Positions 1-12,311 of a DNA stretch of 64,000 nt are shown here, piece by piece. Below the pieces are notes generated by a model that was given only the letters and a program-made list of their open reading frames with translations, had not been told where the DNA came from and made no database searches. Each line of letters starts with the position of its first letter. The stretch's first letter is position 1. This DNA is from Siphonodentalium dalli (lineage: Eukaryota > Mollusca > Scaphopoda > Gadilida > Siphonodentaliidae): assembly GCA_032622095.1 (NCBI GenBank), contig CP136065.1, forward strand, positions 26,669,141-26,733,140, written 5' to 3'. A program made the translations under genes and the position numbers.

Positions 1-707
1 ATCCAAGTTTAACAAAGACACATCGGAACTAATTTGATAGTAAAATGAATTACTACGATGCAAAACGGAAGTGAAAATATAGGTCAACCAGTAATTCAAA
101 AACTAGGAACGTATCTGGACAAATAGCCGGATAATGTGGGCGATCATAAACGTAACTTCAGTCATTAATCACACATGGGACATGTTTAGCTGTTGGGACC
201 TTGGCATGAGAATGTAATGTGTGCACCAATAAATCTCATCCACTCTTTATACCGGTACAACATACATTATATATCGATTTGGTTCGTAACTGCATGTTAA
301 TGGCATACATGTGCTGTTACATATGATAGTTTTTTCTTTCTCTTCATTTTCTTGTCCCCAAGTCTTGGGGATAGTTCCAAGTAGGAACATGCTAGATCCC
401 ATGTAGGTATGAATGAACTGCTTCTTTCTTCTGACTAGTCGCTTCTTATGTTTCATTCTCAGACCAAAACAAACTATTGTGTGTATTACTTTATTGATAT
501 GATTGTTGAAATAATTCCTTCGATAGTTGTGTATTGTACAGTTCCAGTTCCTTCTGAATGGTCCTATATATATATATATGTAATTTCAATTATGAGTGTA
601 GATATTAGTCAGTACAGGCAGGCGGTGGGACTGTTCAATGTACATTTGGGACCGAGTTTTCACCGACTTAATGTCACTAAATCATAAACCATTTTTTTTT
701 GCATTTC
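1..707. other. AT-rich stretch, no gene seen
   Basis: I see no coding exon, RNA gene or clear repeat here. Open frames are short and lack recognisable motifs or splice context. A short TA run lies near 566-580. Confidence 0.5.
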
Positions 708-1211
708 ATGGCTATACGTTTGATTATTTTACTGATTCTATTGTCTGGAAATGTGAAACCGATTCAGGACCTAATTCGTATCAGTCTGAAATATATACAC
801 GGTGTCCATATTTCACTACAACATTAGAAGTATTAGGCCTTTTGAGATAGTATAACAGCCAATGTTTATAAGCCACCTGGATATTTTTATTTAGGGAACA
901 AGAAACTTAATATATTATGCTGTCGAATACGGTGTGTATGTAGTGAATTGCGCAGTGATATGCATCATACCCATATCTCCCCAACCCCAAATTGTGACTG
1001 TGGATACGCCAAAGAAGATGCCTTCATTACTTTTTTTGTATATCCGCTATGCTAGCAAGCTAGGATAAAACTAGCCGAAGCCTTGTCAAAGTATGAAAGT
1101 GTTTCCCCTTTCACATTGCTTTTTGGCAACCCTAACTTACCATATGACGAAAATGCTAATATATACATGAGAGCTCAAGATTTCATACGTACCTCAGGAA
1201 GGTTCGACTAA
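708..1211 (+). pseudogene. Internally deleted LINE ORF2 relic (N-terminal leader and C-terminal zinc region)
   Basis: An ATG at 708 opens a hydrophobic leader (ILLILLSG) followed at 744-771 by a degenerate 2A-like stretch, SGNVKP then a frame-broken remnant of N-P-G-P. Such leaders occur at the start of ORF2 in APE-type LINEs. By about 850-900 the reading resembles the LINE C-terminal region: an arginine-rich segment, then CDCG...EDA at about 990-1027, and a tail LLFGNPNL....AQDFI..SGRF ending at the TAA of 1209-1211. Endonuclease and reverse transcriptase are missing, so the copy is internally deleted. It also carries an in-frame TAG in the zinc region and at least one frameshift near 985. 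The C-terminal part is the better supported half. Confidence 0.5.
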
Positions 1212-3663
1212 GCATACAAACAAACAAATAATTTGCTCCTATTATCACGTCGTTCGCATATTTCAGCAATCATGTGAAACAAGGATGGATGTAATGGTCT
1301 TCTCCTCTTTCTACTCTCTATCTTTCTTCTACATCCTTCTCTTTCATCTTCTATCTCATCATATATCGTACACTCAATCTATCTGGCTGCTCCACTTATT
1401 AATTTAGTCATTTTTTCTGTTACTTTGTAAAATAGATCAACCAATTCGTATGCTCATGTTATTTTCGTTGGTCTTCATTGTTATGTTACTTTGTGTTTGG
1501 AGAGTAGGGGAGATTAAGTGCCACGACCATTTGTACCCCAATCCTAATGCTATGTATAAGAGCAATAAAATATGTTTTAAAAACCTGCTTGTTTGACTAC
1601 AAATGTAATCATGTCTATGCAAATTTGGTTGCTCCCAACTCCCAACCCATGCATCCATAAATCTGATATATCATTTACACCTTCATAAACACATCTCCGT
1701 GTACTCCATAACTCTCGCGTAATAATTCTGGGCAAAATCAAAGATTAATTGACTGGCAATTTTGTAGTTGATTTTGGTCAAAATTATAGCCAACATCGAC
1801 TAATGACTAATTGGCACCACACCCCCCCCCCCCCGCCCCCACCATGAAGACCAAAATTAGTCTGATAATTAACAGTATTATCCACATGGTTTGTAGACTA
1901 CATTAAAGACTGTCTGAAGAAATCATGCATACAGCCACGACATGCCCGAAAAGACAATTGTAGTGGTGCCGCATAGTCTCACACATAAAAACAGAAAGTG
2001 TCATTCGGGGATGCTCTGGCAGCAAAGCAGACACGATTTTGGAAGAGGCCTCTCAGAAAATAACACTTTGATTCAGAACAATTGAAGCTACTTGATTTCC
2101 ATTCCTAAAGCATTTGTCATACATTATCCTGTTAACGGGATGTAATGCACTCGTAGTTACTAGGTGTGAGAACTCATAAGTCTATAAAACCATAAAAACA
2201 ATGTGAAATGTTCTTTTTATTATTAACAATTGTCCAATAATGAGATTTTGCATGCTGAGACCATTGTTATATGTGAACATTAAGTTGACTGTTATAGTCC
2301 TATCAACAAACAAATTTAAATTTTATATTTATTTTATTATGAAATATGCAACCCACTGCAACAGTACACATTGCTGACTGTTAGGGTAGAGTTTGCATTT
2401 ACAAACCAAGCAATGATTTCAACATGTGGAATCTCATCACCGGGGGATTATTAACAATGAAAATAAGAATTTATACATGTTCTTCTTGGTAATAATGGTT
2501 AAACAAACTTTGTGTGATTTTTCAAGCTGTATGGACAGTAAACGCTTTTCATATCTGTCATCGAATGTAATAAAATGGTTTCTCAAATATAATTGGAAGT
2601 GAATATTATAATTTATTCATCATACACACAATAGAAACATTGATTTTACAAAAAAGGCCCAACATTCCAGACTGAGAACATAACAAAATTAGGAAAAGAT
2701 GGTATACCGGTATCTTCTGTTTAATGTATGTGAATGTTAAGGACCAAATCAGAATATTGAGTCTGAGACACCAGTTGATATGCTCCTGTCACTAAAATAT
2801 TTAATTATCTTTCCAACTTTTTCCATATCCTGGGACAGGAAGTTTTACTATTTTTCTAACATTACAAACAAACATCTTTATCACACTTGTTTGTCAAATG
2901 TATGCGACACCAGATGTTTCAAATAAAAGGTTGGCAACACTAATAATAAAGTTACTTCAAAATAAGTTGCACAGAATTTGTTGTTGACGTAATAATTATC
3001 ATGGATTTTGGATATTCCAAACACCAGTCAAGTTACTGAATAACACAGTGATACATTAGTGTTGTTGGCTATTATATCCATTAAATAGTTAATCTGCTAG
3101 TTTTAAAATCTTAGTAGTCGAAATGCTTCTTAAAGATGCTATATATACAACCTGTATTATTTGGCAACGGTCACAGGTACACCTAAAATGTAATCCGATT
3201 TAACGCCCCTAATTTATATATATTTCGGCCTCGGGGTGTAAAACATATTTGATTCGAGTCGAGTTATCAGATATCGATTTCTGAAATCTGTTATTTTTCA
3301 GCACCTGGAATATTCGACGCAAATATTCGACGAATGCCGACCGACATACTCTCGGTACCAAATTGTGTTGAACAAAATATTGATACATAGCAATTTTGGG
3401 GATATTTTATTCTTTAGTTATCTATCATTATTTCTGATAACTGAAGAGGCATTTCAATAAATGTTTTGATGTTGTTGGAATCTGATATGGGGACCATCGA
3501 ATCGGATTGTGTACCTTTAATTATTCAACCTATAATATATGTATATATTTGTGCCAGTTTCTATGGACCTGATGACTTACTCATTGTCTTGGGGTCCTCC
3601 GTCACTCTTTGCCCAAAAGATGGGATAACTGATGTATTTGATATATATAAATCGACACACACA
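1212..3663. other. Noncoding stretch, no gene seen
   Basis: No exon with splice signals or protein motif was found. A poly-C run interrupted by one G lies at about 1821-1840, one of several C/G homopolymers in this AT-rich window. No other repeat boundary is visible. Confidence 0.45.
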
Positions 3664-4123
3664 CCTATAGGTTACAATCAACTAAATATTTCCCATAGGC
3701 GACAGTGTTAGGGTTAAGCCATCCCGGCGATTCATTACCCTACTGAGCCAAACTTTAAATACTTTTGCGTGTAGAACTCCATGTCGGACATAAGTTGTCA
3801 AAAAAGAAATGGTACCTCACCATACTTATTCCTGGAAATAAATTGGCATTTCCACAACTACCCCCTTTTGTGCACAAAATTTTAATATAGAAAAATACCC
3901 CCACCCCCTACCAAATTTGGCGACCAATGTAGCCGCTTGACGAACAATCCCACACAAATGGCCGAGGAATTAACATAGCCTATGAATTTCTTTTTTCTTT
4001 CACATTAAACCGAAGATATTATACACCATTCAGCTGCCGGTATTTTTTTTATGCTGACTCGAGTTTCCCTACACAAATGCCAAGGGGCATAATTTCAAGT
4101 ATTAGTTGCTTATAACCTATACG
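3664..4123. mobile_element. MITE-like element, copy 1
   Basis: A 460-bp block repeated at 5004-5454. Its ends form imperfect terminal inverted repeats: the left end reads CCTATAGGTTACAATCAACT and the right end, reverse-complemented, reads CGTATAGGTTATAAGCAACT. No transposase is encoded. Just inside the left end is a segment containing CCCATAGGCGACAGTGTTA, which also occurs at one end of the elements at 15812-16265, 18858-19084 and 27271-27556. They therefore belong to one wider family. No target-site duplication could be fixed. Confidence 0.65.
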
Positions 4124-5003
4124 CAACCAAAAATGTGTGGATGTTTGCTTGAACATATATCAAATTGTCACAGAAAACATAATATTAATAAAAAACCTGC
4201 TTTCCAGACAAGAACTACACCACTTCTCCCTGTATTGGGTTGTATTTAACCCCACTGTTCCAGACATTGGGCGCAAAATAAAACTTCGTCGGAGCACCTA
4301 TGTTCCACTTTAACCCCCAGCAGACACCACACCATTTGGGACTCTATCCACTTTTTTCCTGTTTTATGTTTTACATGACAACGTGCTATTTTTTAATAGA
4401 AGTCGTATGGCTGTGAAGTGTACTTGACATAAATATTTTTTTAAACAACATAAATACCCAAAAAGCGCGATTTTCGAGTCGAAACTCGTTTGTTTTGGTC
4501 GCGGGAAACACACAGGGACATATAATAACGCCGATTTGACAATGTAACTGGATGCCAGTAATAACAGTCTTCAAGACGCAAAAAAGTCGCATTTCATTAC
4601 ATGGAAGGAAATGACAAATTTGTAACTTGAATTACCCCACCCCCCTCGATTTTTCGGACTCGAAACTGGGGTTCGCTGTGTCCCTTAGAAATTCCCGGTC
4701 CACTCCAAATAACAAATCGAGAATAGACGGATCACTAAATACGACGAGAGGCTGCTGGGCTCGTTTGTCAACTTTTCGACATTAAAGGTGCACTATCTGT
4801 TCCAAATAATTCATTTTTACAAAACACCCATTTTTTGGCATAACATCTGAATTTTGTTGCAAAGGTTAATTTGTCAGATTATGGGGCGCCTCGACACGCT
4901 TTGGGTCCCTAATTTTGTTCAATCTTGAATTTGATTTGATTGGTGGCCAAAATCTGTACTTCGTTGCACTACAAGCCGATGATACCACAAAACACGATTT
5001 TTG
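4124..5003. other. Spacer between two MITE copies
   Basis: No gene or internal repeat recognised. It separates two same-orientation copies of the same element, so the 3664-5454 region may reflect two insertions or a segmental tandem duplication. Confidence 0.4.
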
Positions 5004-5454
5004 CCTATAGGTTACAATCAACTAAATATTTCCCATAGGCGACAGTGTTATGGTTAAGCCATCCCGACGATTCATTACCATACTGAGCCAAACTTTAAAT
5101 ACTTTTGCGTGTAGAACTCCATGTCGGACATAAGTTGTCAAAAAAGAAATGGTACCTCACCATACTTATTCCTGGAAATAAATTGGCATTTCCTTTTATG
5201 CACAAAATTTTAATATAGAAAAATACCCCCACCCCCTACCAAATTTGGCGACCAATGTAGCCGCTTGACGAACAATCCCACACAAATGGCCGAGGAATTA
5301 ACATAGCCTATGAATTTCTTTTTTCTTTCACATTAAACAACCGAAGATATTATACACCATTCAGCTGCCGGTATTTTTTTATGCTGACTCGAGTTTCCCT
5401 ACACAAATGCCAAGGGGCATAATTTCAAGTATTTAGTTGCTTATAACCTATACG
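5004..5454. mobile_element. MITE-like element, copy 2
   Basis: A direct repeat of 3664-4123 with scattered substitutions and small indels, for example loss of about 20 bp near 5194. Its right end, reverse-complemented, begins CCGTATAGGTTATAAGCAAC and pairs with the left end over about 25 bp. It is non-autonomous. Sequence flanking the two copies differs, which favours separate insertions. Confidence 0.65.
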
Positions 5455-6508
5455 GAAAGAGACATCAATATTTTAACATCTTAACAACCTTGAATATGTT
5501 ATAAGTTTAAACTTTTGTTCAGGACATATCAAGACTCACAATATGTGTGTACCATGCAGCTAACAATGAATTTAGTTAGTCGAGCGGAAATTAGATTAGA
5601 TTCGTTCTTAAATATAGGGGTGTATACCATATATATTGGTTTGTTTTACTGTTTCGTCCAGCGTACATGATCGTCATGATGTATGGGTGCTAACATAATT
5701 CCATATATGTATAATGCTCACGTGGGTACATAGGAATGGAATTATAATGTATCACCCGTGGCTATAAGAACAATAACTCCGCATTACCAGTGCATATATG
5801 ACGATTTCACTTCAAAGATACGGCGGTGTTGGCGGTGGGTTTGCTGTTAAAATATTCACCTCCGTCAAAACCCGCCATAAACAGAAATAGTAAAATATAG
5901 ACAGACTTTGTCCTTATACCAATCAGAAATATGGCATAAACAGTATGTTATTGTCAATTTTTTTCCCTTTGTCATGTAAACAAAATCAAAAACCGTTACG
6001 TTACCTGGCTTTTGTTTAGATTCGGATATGGTAAACATAAAGAGCGTTATTTGTTACTGTTCCCCTGATATGGAAATAATAAAGAGCGTTTATATCATTT
6101 GTTTGTGATTAACCTATAGAATTTCGCTGTGTTATGTCAACAGAAGCACAATTTCTGTAACACGAGCAGGCTCTTGTTTACATACACCATCGTATGTCTT
6201 GACGACAATATACTATTTACGCGCTGATTATGTTTGGCATATGAACAAAACTATATATATTTTAATATTCCTTCTGTTGATGGTGATTTGAACAAATATG
6301 AATATTTCTACAAAGAACGCCGCCCGTGCCTTTAATGGCAAACGATAAGAACTATATACGGTATATTATCAATGCAATCTGTTTTAAGAACTTAACTAAT
6401 CTTTGGTCGCAACTAACACATAGATAATCCTTCACCTGCGCTTCCTGACATTTTATCGAGAACTGATTTCCAACATGATTTCTTTCTTTTCTGGGGGGGG
6501 GGGTCCAC
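5455..6508. other. Noncoding stretch, no gene seen
   Basis: Nothing gene-like is visible. A poly-G run lies at about 6494-6503, just beside the broken Myb/SANT ORF. Confidence 0.4.
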
Positions 6509-7324
6509 TTATTCTGCTTCTATTTTGTCGTGTTGTCTCTCGACCTCAACAGGTGCCGAATGTTCTTCAGTGGCAGTGTATTTGGGACCATCCTGTACCT
6601 TTGCTGTTGTCACATCCTTGTCCATGGGAATAGCTTGGGCTGTTAATGAAGACATCAATTTTAAAGGATGTACATTGGTCTTGCAGCCAAGTATCTCAGA
6701 CAACTGCGCATAAAACGCACACTTCTTCAAGTTCGTCTTCGTTGAAGCCTTGGTGCCGGAACTTTAATAAAATCCTCGGTACATTTAAATGCAGCTGTGA
6801 GGCTTTTCCACTTATTCTCACACTGCGAGGCCGTGATGTTTGCAGGAATATTATTTTCAATAAGTCGCCATACGTTCTTTCTTATTTTAACGCTGGTAAA
6901 CATCTTTTGGTTACACTCATATAAGTCTATCAAGGATTTTGTCAGGTTAGTGGTCCACATAATTTTGGAAGAAATATCTTCTGACTCTGCTTGATCAATT
7001 GATTTTGTTGGGATAATTGGCTCTGAAGGTTGTGGTAGAATAATATGACAAGTATTCAATCGAATCGGCAGGTTTTTCTGATGGGTATAATGGTGGGTAT
7101 ATGGGCTCATTCTCGCAACCTACACAAATAGCCTTATGAAAGCCGGCCATATCGATGAGCAAGTTGATCGCCAACGGGTGTATTTGCTGGATAGCCTCCT
7201 TTCCTGTATCGTTCAATTTTCCAATGACCCCCTCGTAGACTGCTACATTTTCAGTAGACCGTACATTTCTTCCCTGACGCCCATAACATTCTTCCTGATT
7301 CACCGCTAGGTATTCACCGAGCAC
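6509..7324 (-). pseudogene. Broken Myb/SANT-like (MSANTD) transposon protein
   Basis: Read on the minus strand, three overlapping open segments form one protein broken by frameshifts. Segment 7324-6995 carries GRQGRNVRSTENV and YEGVIGKLNDTGKEAIQQIH. Segment 7110-6727 contains a Myb/SANT-like trihelix: W-T near the start, LIDLYE, then KNVWRLIEN and the typical CENKWKSLTAAFK. Segment 6730-6509 continues with KKCAFYAQLSEILGCK, the usual C-terminal extension of the domain. Proteins of this type bind DNA and often accompany PIF/Harbinger transposases, but no DDE transposase ORF is visible nearby. The frameshifts (near 6995-7110 and at about 6727) indicate a dead copy. Introns could also explain the frame changes, but no convincing splice pair was seen. 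Confidence 0.65.
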
Positions 7325-10300
7325 TTCTTCGCTAACATATTTGTGAAATGGACTTGGTATGAAATATGTTGTCCCATAGCCCCCAATTGATCACCGGAAC
7401 GACTCTGTGCCATTATTAAATTACAATTTATAAATCAGTCTTGAAGATATTGTATTGATAATTCGAAAATCGAAAAAGTCAGATTATGTCATTATTTCCG
7501 GTTAAGTGCGCATGCCATTATTAAAATATAAACCCAATAACCCTCCCCCTCGACTGGTTTAAATAGTTTACATCGGAATAGTATTCCGGAATGCAGATCG
7601 ACCATTTGAACGGCCCAGAGCTATATTCGAGTAGTCTGCGCATACTCAATATGAACCGAGTAATCCGGAATGGTCCATTGAAACGCAGAGTGACCCCCTT
7701 CAGCTACAGTATGTACAGAGCGTTTATTGCCAGACATTCCTTATATGGTAAGAATAAAGAGCGTTCCTAGCTATATACGTTAGCAGCATATAAGCAGATT
7801 TCCATCATTTCAATAAGTCTTTTCGATGCATTTAAAGTACACACACATGTATCCACAGACTATTTCGTTTCAACACGAAAAGGAGAGCGGTTTGTATTGT
7901 TCGACTTGATTATTATACGTGTATTCCAGTGAAAATCGTCAACTTTGAAAAATTCACTGAGTTCTCTGAGAGAACATGGTCATGTATGTTAATCATTTGC
8001 GGGTGTTCGACTATATCAGAATACTCGGTTACCGACAGGTGGACCTCTCCGCGATGTCTTGGCAACTAACTATTGGGACAAATTGTCAGAAATCAACAAA
8101 CGAGTAGAAAATGGTACAAACATTACTTTCCTCAGCCAATGAAAGAGGAATTTGCGGTCATTAATGCAGTAGTTCATCAAGTATCTACTCATTATAATGA
8201 GGCATAGGTGTATGTAAGTCTTGGCATGTCACGAGGGGTTACATGTAGAACCACTGTTCTTCGCTTGAGTCCTTAAATTAGTCATGTATCATTATTAAAC
8301 GATCATCGCATTTTATGATATAAAACCTAACATATAATACCGTTGGTCTCCTCCGATCTCAGAAACACTCAAAATCTGTTATCAGGAAGGATTGCTAAAT
8401 TCTCAGTTAAACACAAGAAATTTAATGGAAAATAACATAAAAACTTAATAACATAATATCACAATACGCCATCACACATAGCACCAACACATATAATTAG
8501 TGTTCAGTCTTACCCTATAACAATGGTAAACCTTACTCGTATTTAAATTCGCACATTGCTGTTTTTCGCATACACAGCCACAATGGACATCTCGAAAGAA
8601 GTAAAACCACAACCGCGTAGGTGGTTTACTTTGAGGAAATCATTATTTAGCTGCGTGTATTTCAAAATAGTTTGGTTGACATACAGGTGTTTAACACGGG
8701 TTGTATGACCACTGTCACTCCCGTGTTGTGGATATGGAGACGTGGTTTCTTGTCCTTTCGTCATGGAATATTTATATTTGTTACAAGCAAGATGTTACCA
8801 TGATTTACATATCAATAATGGTCTTGAGATTGCATATGCCCGCATGTAAATATAACTGTCTAATCAGTCCAACCTTCCGTAATGTATGCACCTCATATAC
8901 ATGTACAGCCCACTGAGTTTCCCTGTTTAGTATAAATTATGTGCCCGAAAAATAGTACTGCGAGAACTTAAATAGTAGTAAGGTAGGTGCATTTGACATG
9001 TTAGACTGATACTGATAGTTTATTACTTGACTAATATGGTTGTTTGATGCATCGTAGTCGGAAGATGGTTGGCTATAGTTCTTCAACATCAAGCTTACTT
9101 ATGAAATGCGTAATAACTGAAACTCATTTTCAATTGCAAAGTTTGGAACAGTATCAGCCTCTAGAATGGAGCATTATTTGGAGCATCATTGTGCGTCCAT
9201 CAGAACTTTGTTTTCAGTTCATTTTAACTTTCATTGAAACATGATCATTTCTCTTACATAAATCATGGCACACACGAAAACTAAACGTCATTTTGGAACG
9301 AGACTTCAAAACCTGTGTACTCTTCAGCGCATTTTCAAAACCTGTGTATCCTTCAGCACTGTTTTGTTTGTGTGTAAATCGAAAAGTGTATCGTGACAAA
9401 ACCAGCCCAAAATATCCCATAGCACCCTTGGCAAAAGTTAACAGGAACAATTTCTCTTTATATTGAAACCCGATGATTTATTAAGTCAATCCTGCGCGAG
9501 TCCAAATGCGCCCAAAACATTAGCGTTCGTCTTTCCCAAACCTATGACGCGTCGATGTAATTATGAAGCTGCAGTTATGAGCTGTTGCGCATTCACCGAG
9601 AAATAATTGCAACTAGCCACGTGGGCGCCGACCAATCAGAATGCTGGATTTAGTGATAATCACACTTAGTATGTAAATATATTAGTATAACATTTATACA
9701 ACAAACGCAATTGGAACATTCTCGAAAAATGCCTTATGTTTGTTCTTAACGGTTTAGTATTTCTGTTATTACATTGTTTGTGCAGTTTTATTTATTAAAT
9801 TATGCGTTACGTGGTTCTTCGTACAATTTCAATAGAAATAGTCACTCCACTAACATATGGATCGATTATAGTTGATACTGGTACGAGTCAGAAAATTTCC
9901 TTCACATGTCCCGTGCTTCATTTTCCATAATTTTTACTCATTCAACTTAAAATCACATCTATAAAATTCAATAATTTTGAATCGAATAAGCAGCAATTGC
10001 TTATACACGGTACCCAGTAAGACGATTGGTGGTTTAAATTTGCTTACATGCACATCACTCTCTGAAAAAGAAGTAAGTTAAAATAAGTTTATAAATTAGA
10101 CTAACTTAGCAAAGCATAGAATCTCCCTTCTGCAATGTTTTAATATGTCTGGCGAGTTTTGGTTTGTTCGTCTTCTTTAGGAACATACACTGATTTCCAT
10201 CTGAATCGGTTGACTCCGCGGCGTCCTCTGTTCTGAGTGCATGCATAGTCTCTTTCCATCTCAACCTCAAATACAGCATCAGATTCTCAAGTACCTAGTT

Positions 10301-10608
10301 TGTCTTCAATTGTGGAAAGCGCTTAACGCCCCTTGTCGTGTGCCCTCAAAACATTGACGACTGCATGAAAGACCGTTCTGGAGTTGAGAATTGAACGTCG
10401 TTCACAATGTCTATATCCATTAAAGTATGCAAATATCTGTTCAATCCACATCTGATTCAAAACGATGTCGTTAATTTTCTCATATAATTCACCTATTTTC
10501 GAACGATCGTTTCACACACTGTCCAATTCACCTGGCGTCATCCGATTCGGTGTCCCTCTGCCGTCATGCCAGGTTAGGTCCTGTCCGTTTCAGCTGTCTT
10601 TATGTTGT
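7325..10608. other. Noncoding stretch, no gene seen
   Basis: No exon or RNA gene recognised. At 9305-9360 a 30-bp unit containing AAAACCTGTGTA is repeated twice in tandem. Otherwise unremarkable AT-rich DNA. Confidence 0.4.
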
Positions 10609-11034
10609 GGTTACACTGGTGTAAATAAGGTTCCGAGTGACATCTAGCGGATGCGGGAGGAATATATAGGAGAGAATAAAATAGACACTGGGCCCTGATT
10701 GTTCAATAGCCTTGTGTGCTTTTTACATAAAAAAAATCATCACACCTCTTCCCTATGATTTCCCATAGGTAAAGTAACCATTGGCACAGGAATTAACCCT
10801 TTGTAGTGAAGTTTGAATTTTTTGGTGTGGTCTAAAATATGACTGTATTGTTTTATGCGGTTCTGACACTAATTACGAAAACATAAGATTTAAAGGCGAA
10901 TTCCCTGCTAGACAGACATGATTTTTTTGGGTAAAACGTTTCCCAAAATGTCAATTTTTCAGATTTAAAGAAAATTTTGGACCCAACATTTATATTGCCA
11001 ACACTATACGCTAAAACATTTACACCAGTGTAAC
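10609..11034. repeat. Inverted-repeat-bounded segment, possible MITE
   Basis: GGTTACACTGGTGTAAAT at 10609-10626 is repeated as its exact reverse complement at 11017-11034, giving 18-bp perfect inverted ends about 425 bp apart. No coding capacity is seen inside. It could be a small non-autonomous element, but target-site duplications are not evident. Confidence 0.35.
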
Positions 11035-12311
11035 CTTGTGGTATCGCCCCGCACCTTGTTCTGTTTTGTTGAACTGTCAGAAAAGGTTGACACCCACCGC
11101 AGACGAAACGATTAGCGATACGCATTACATTGTTTGGTTACAGCGAGTTAATTGTCTAACTAATTTTGAAGCTTTGTAAACCCATTATATTTTTACGCAC
11201 AAGGAGGTTCCCGCTCCAATTTACCACCGTTGTCCACTGTCTTAATTAGAAGTAGATTGGAGATCCAAATGAGTCAGTTGGAATCAACCGGAAGATATAA
11301 ATCGTTAACGTGTTATGTGATTTCTATGTGCAGAGGCGTGATTTCGCAGGGAAACGAACCCTTTGAAAACCAACCGTGTCGCGATAAGCCACAACTATAG
11401 AAACACACGCAAAACCACAAGTAACCAACCAAACAACTAAAACGTTGAAAAACACAGAGCAGCTTATAAAACTTAATCTGGAATACGTTTGCCCACATAA
11501 GAAGACTGCTTGATAGTGATTTATGCGCCATGATATCACCGATACGAGAATGCATTGTTTGTTTTAGATAGGAGCGCAAACACACCGATATGGAAATGAG
11601 GAAGTCATAATACGCTGTAATATCGTCGTGTATTGACCACTCATATGGGTGGCGTACAAAGATAACGCACTGCAGGTAAACACAAGCAAGGTATGGATTG
11701 TCTTATGTTACCCACGTGATCTGTTTATCATGAATTCCTTTTCTTGGTAATGACTATCTGCGTTCAGTTGGACTCTTGTGTGCAAGCGCATCATTCGGAC
11801 TATAATCTTCTATAAATGTAGGTATATTGTCTGAATACACTGCCCCACTCGGAACTCAGCACGCTTTGTCGAATGTGTAATGAGAAGGTTGTAGAAATGG
11901 AATAAAACCGCCATATTCGTGTCCATTCCACCTTCTGACCCTGTTTGACTCAATGTTTGAGGTGGGTTTAATACGATTGGAACCTCATCATCGCATGTCT
12001 GTCAGTTTAATATGTCCTCCAAAAGTCAGAATTTTCAGGTTGTTTCTAGTAGCACGCATGTGCTGTTATCAGGGTGTGGCTGTTTTGTTCGTGTGTCATT
12101 GATGACGTCAGATCCGTTGCTGCCTCCCGCATGTTTTGTGGGGATCTCCACTATGCATACACTGAAAAAACTTAAGTCTCCTATCCTTGTTTATAACGAA
12201 ATATAGTCCTTATTGCTTTGTATTCATGCGCCATAGATTCACGACACCACGCACGTATTTCAAGTTGGCAGCATAGAAATTAGGAATCCATATCCATAAT
12301 TATGTATTACT
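11035..12311. other. Noncoding stretch, no gene seen
   Basis: No exon, RNA gene or repeat boundary recognised. Confidence 0.4.
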
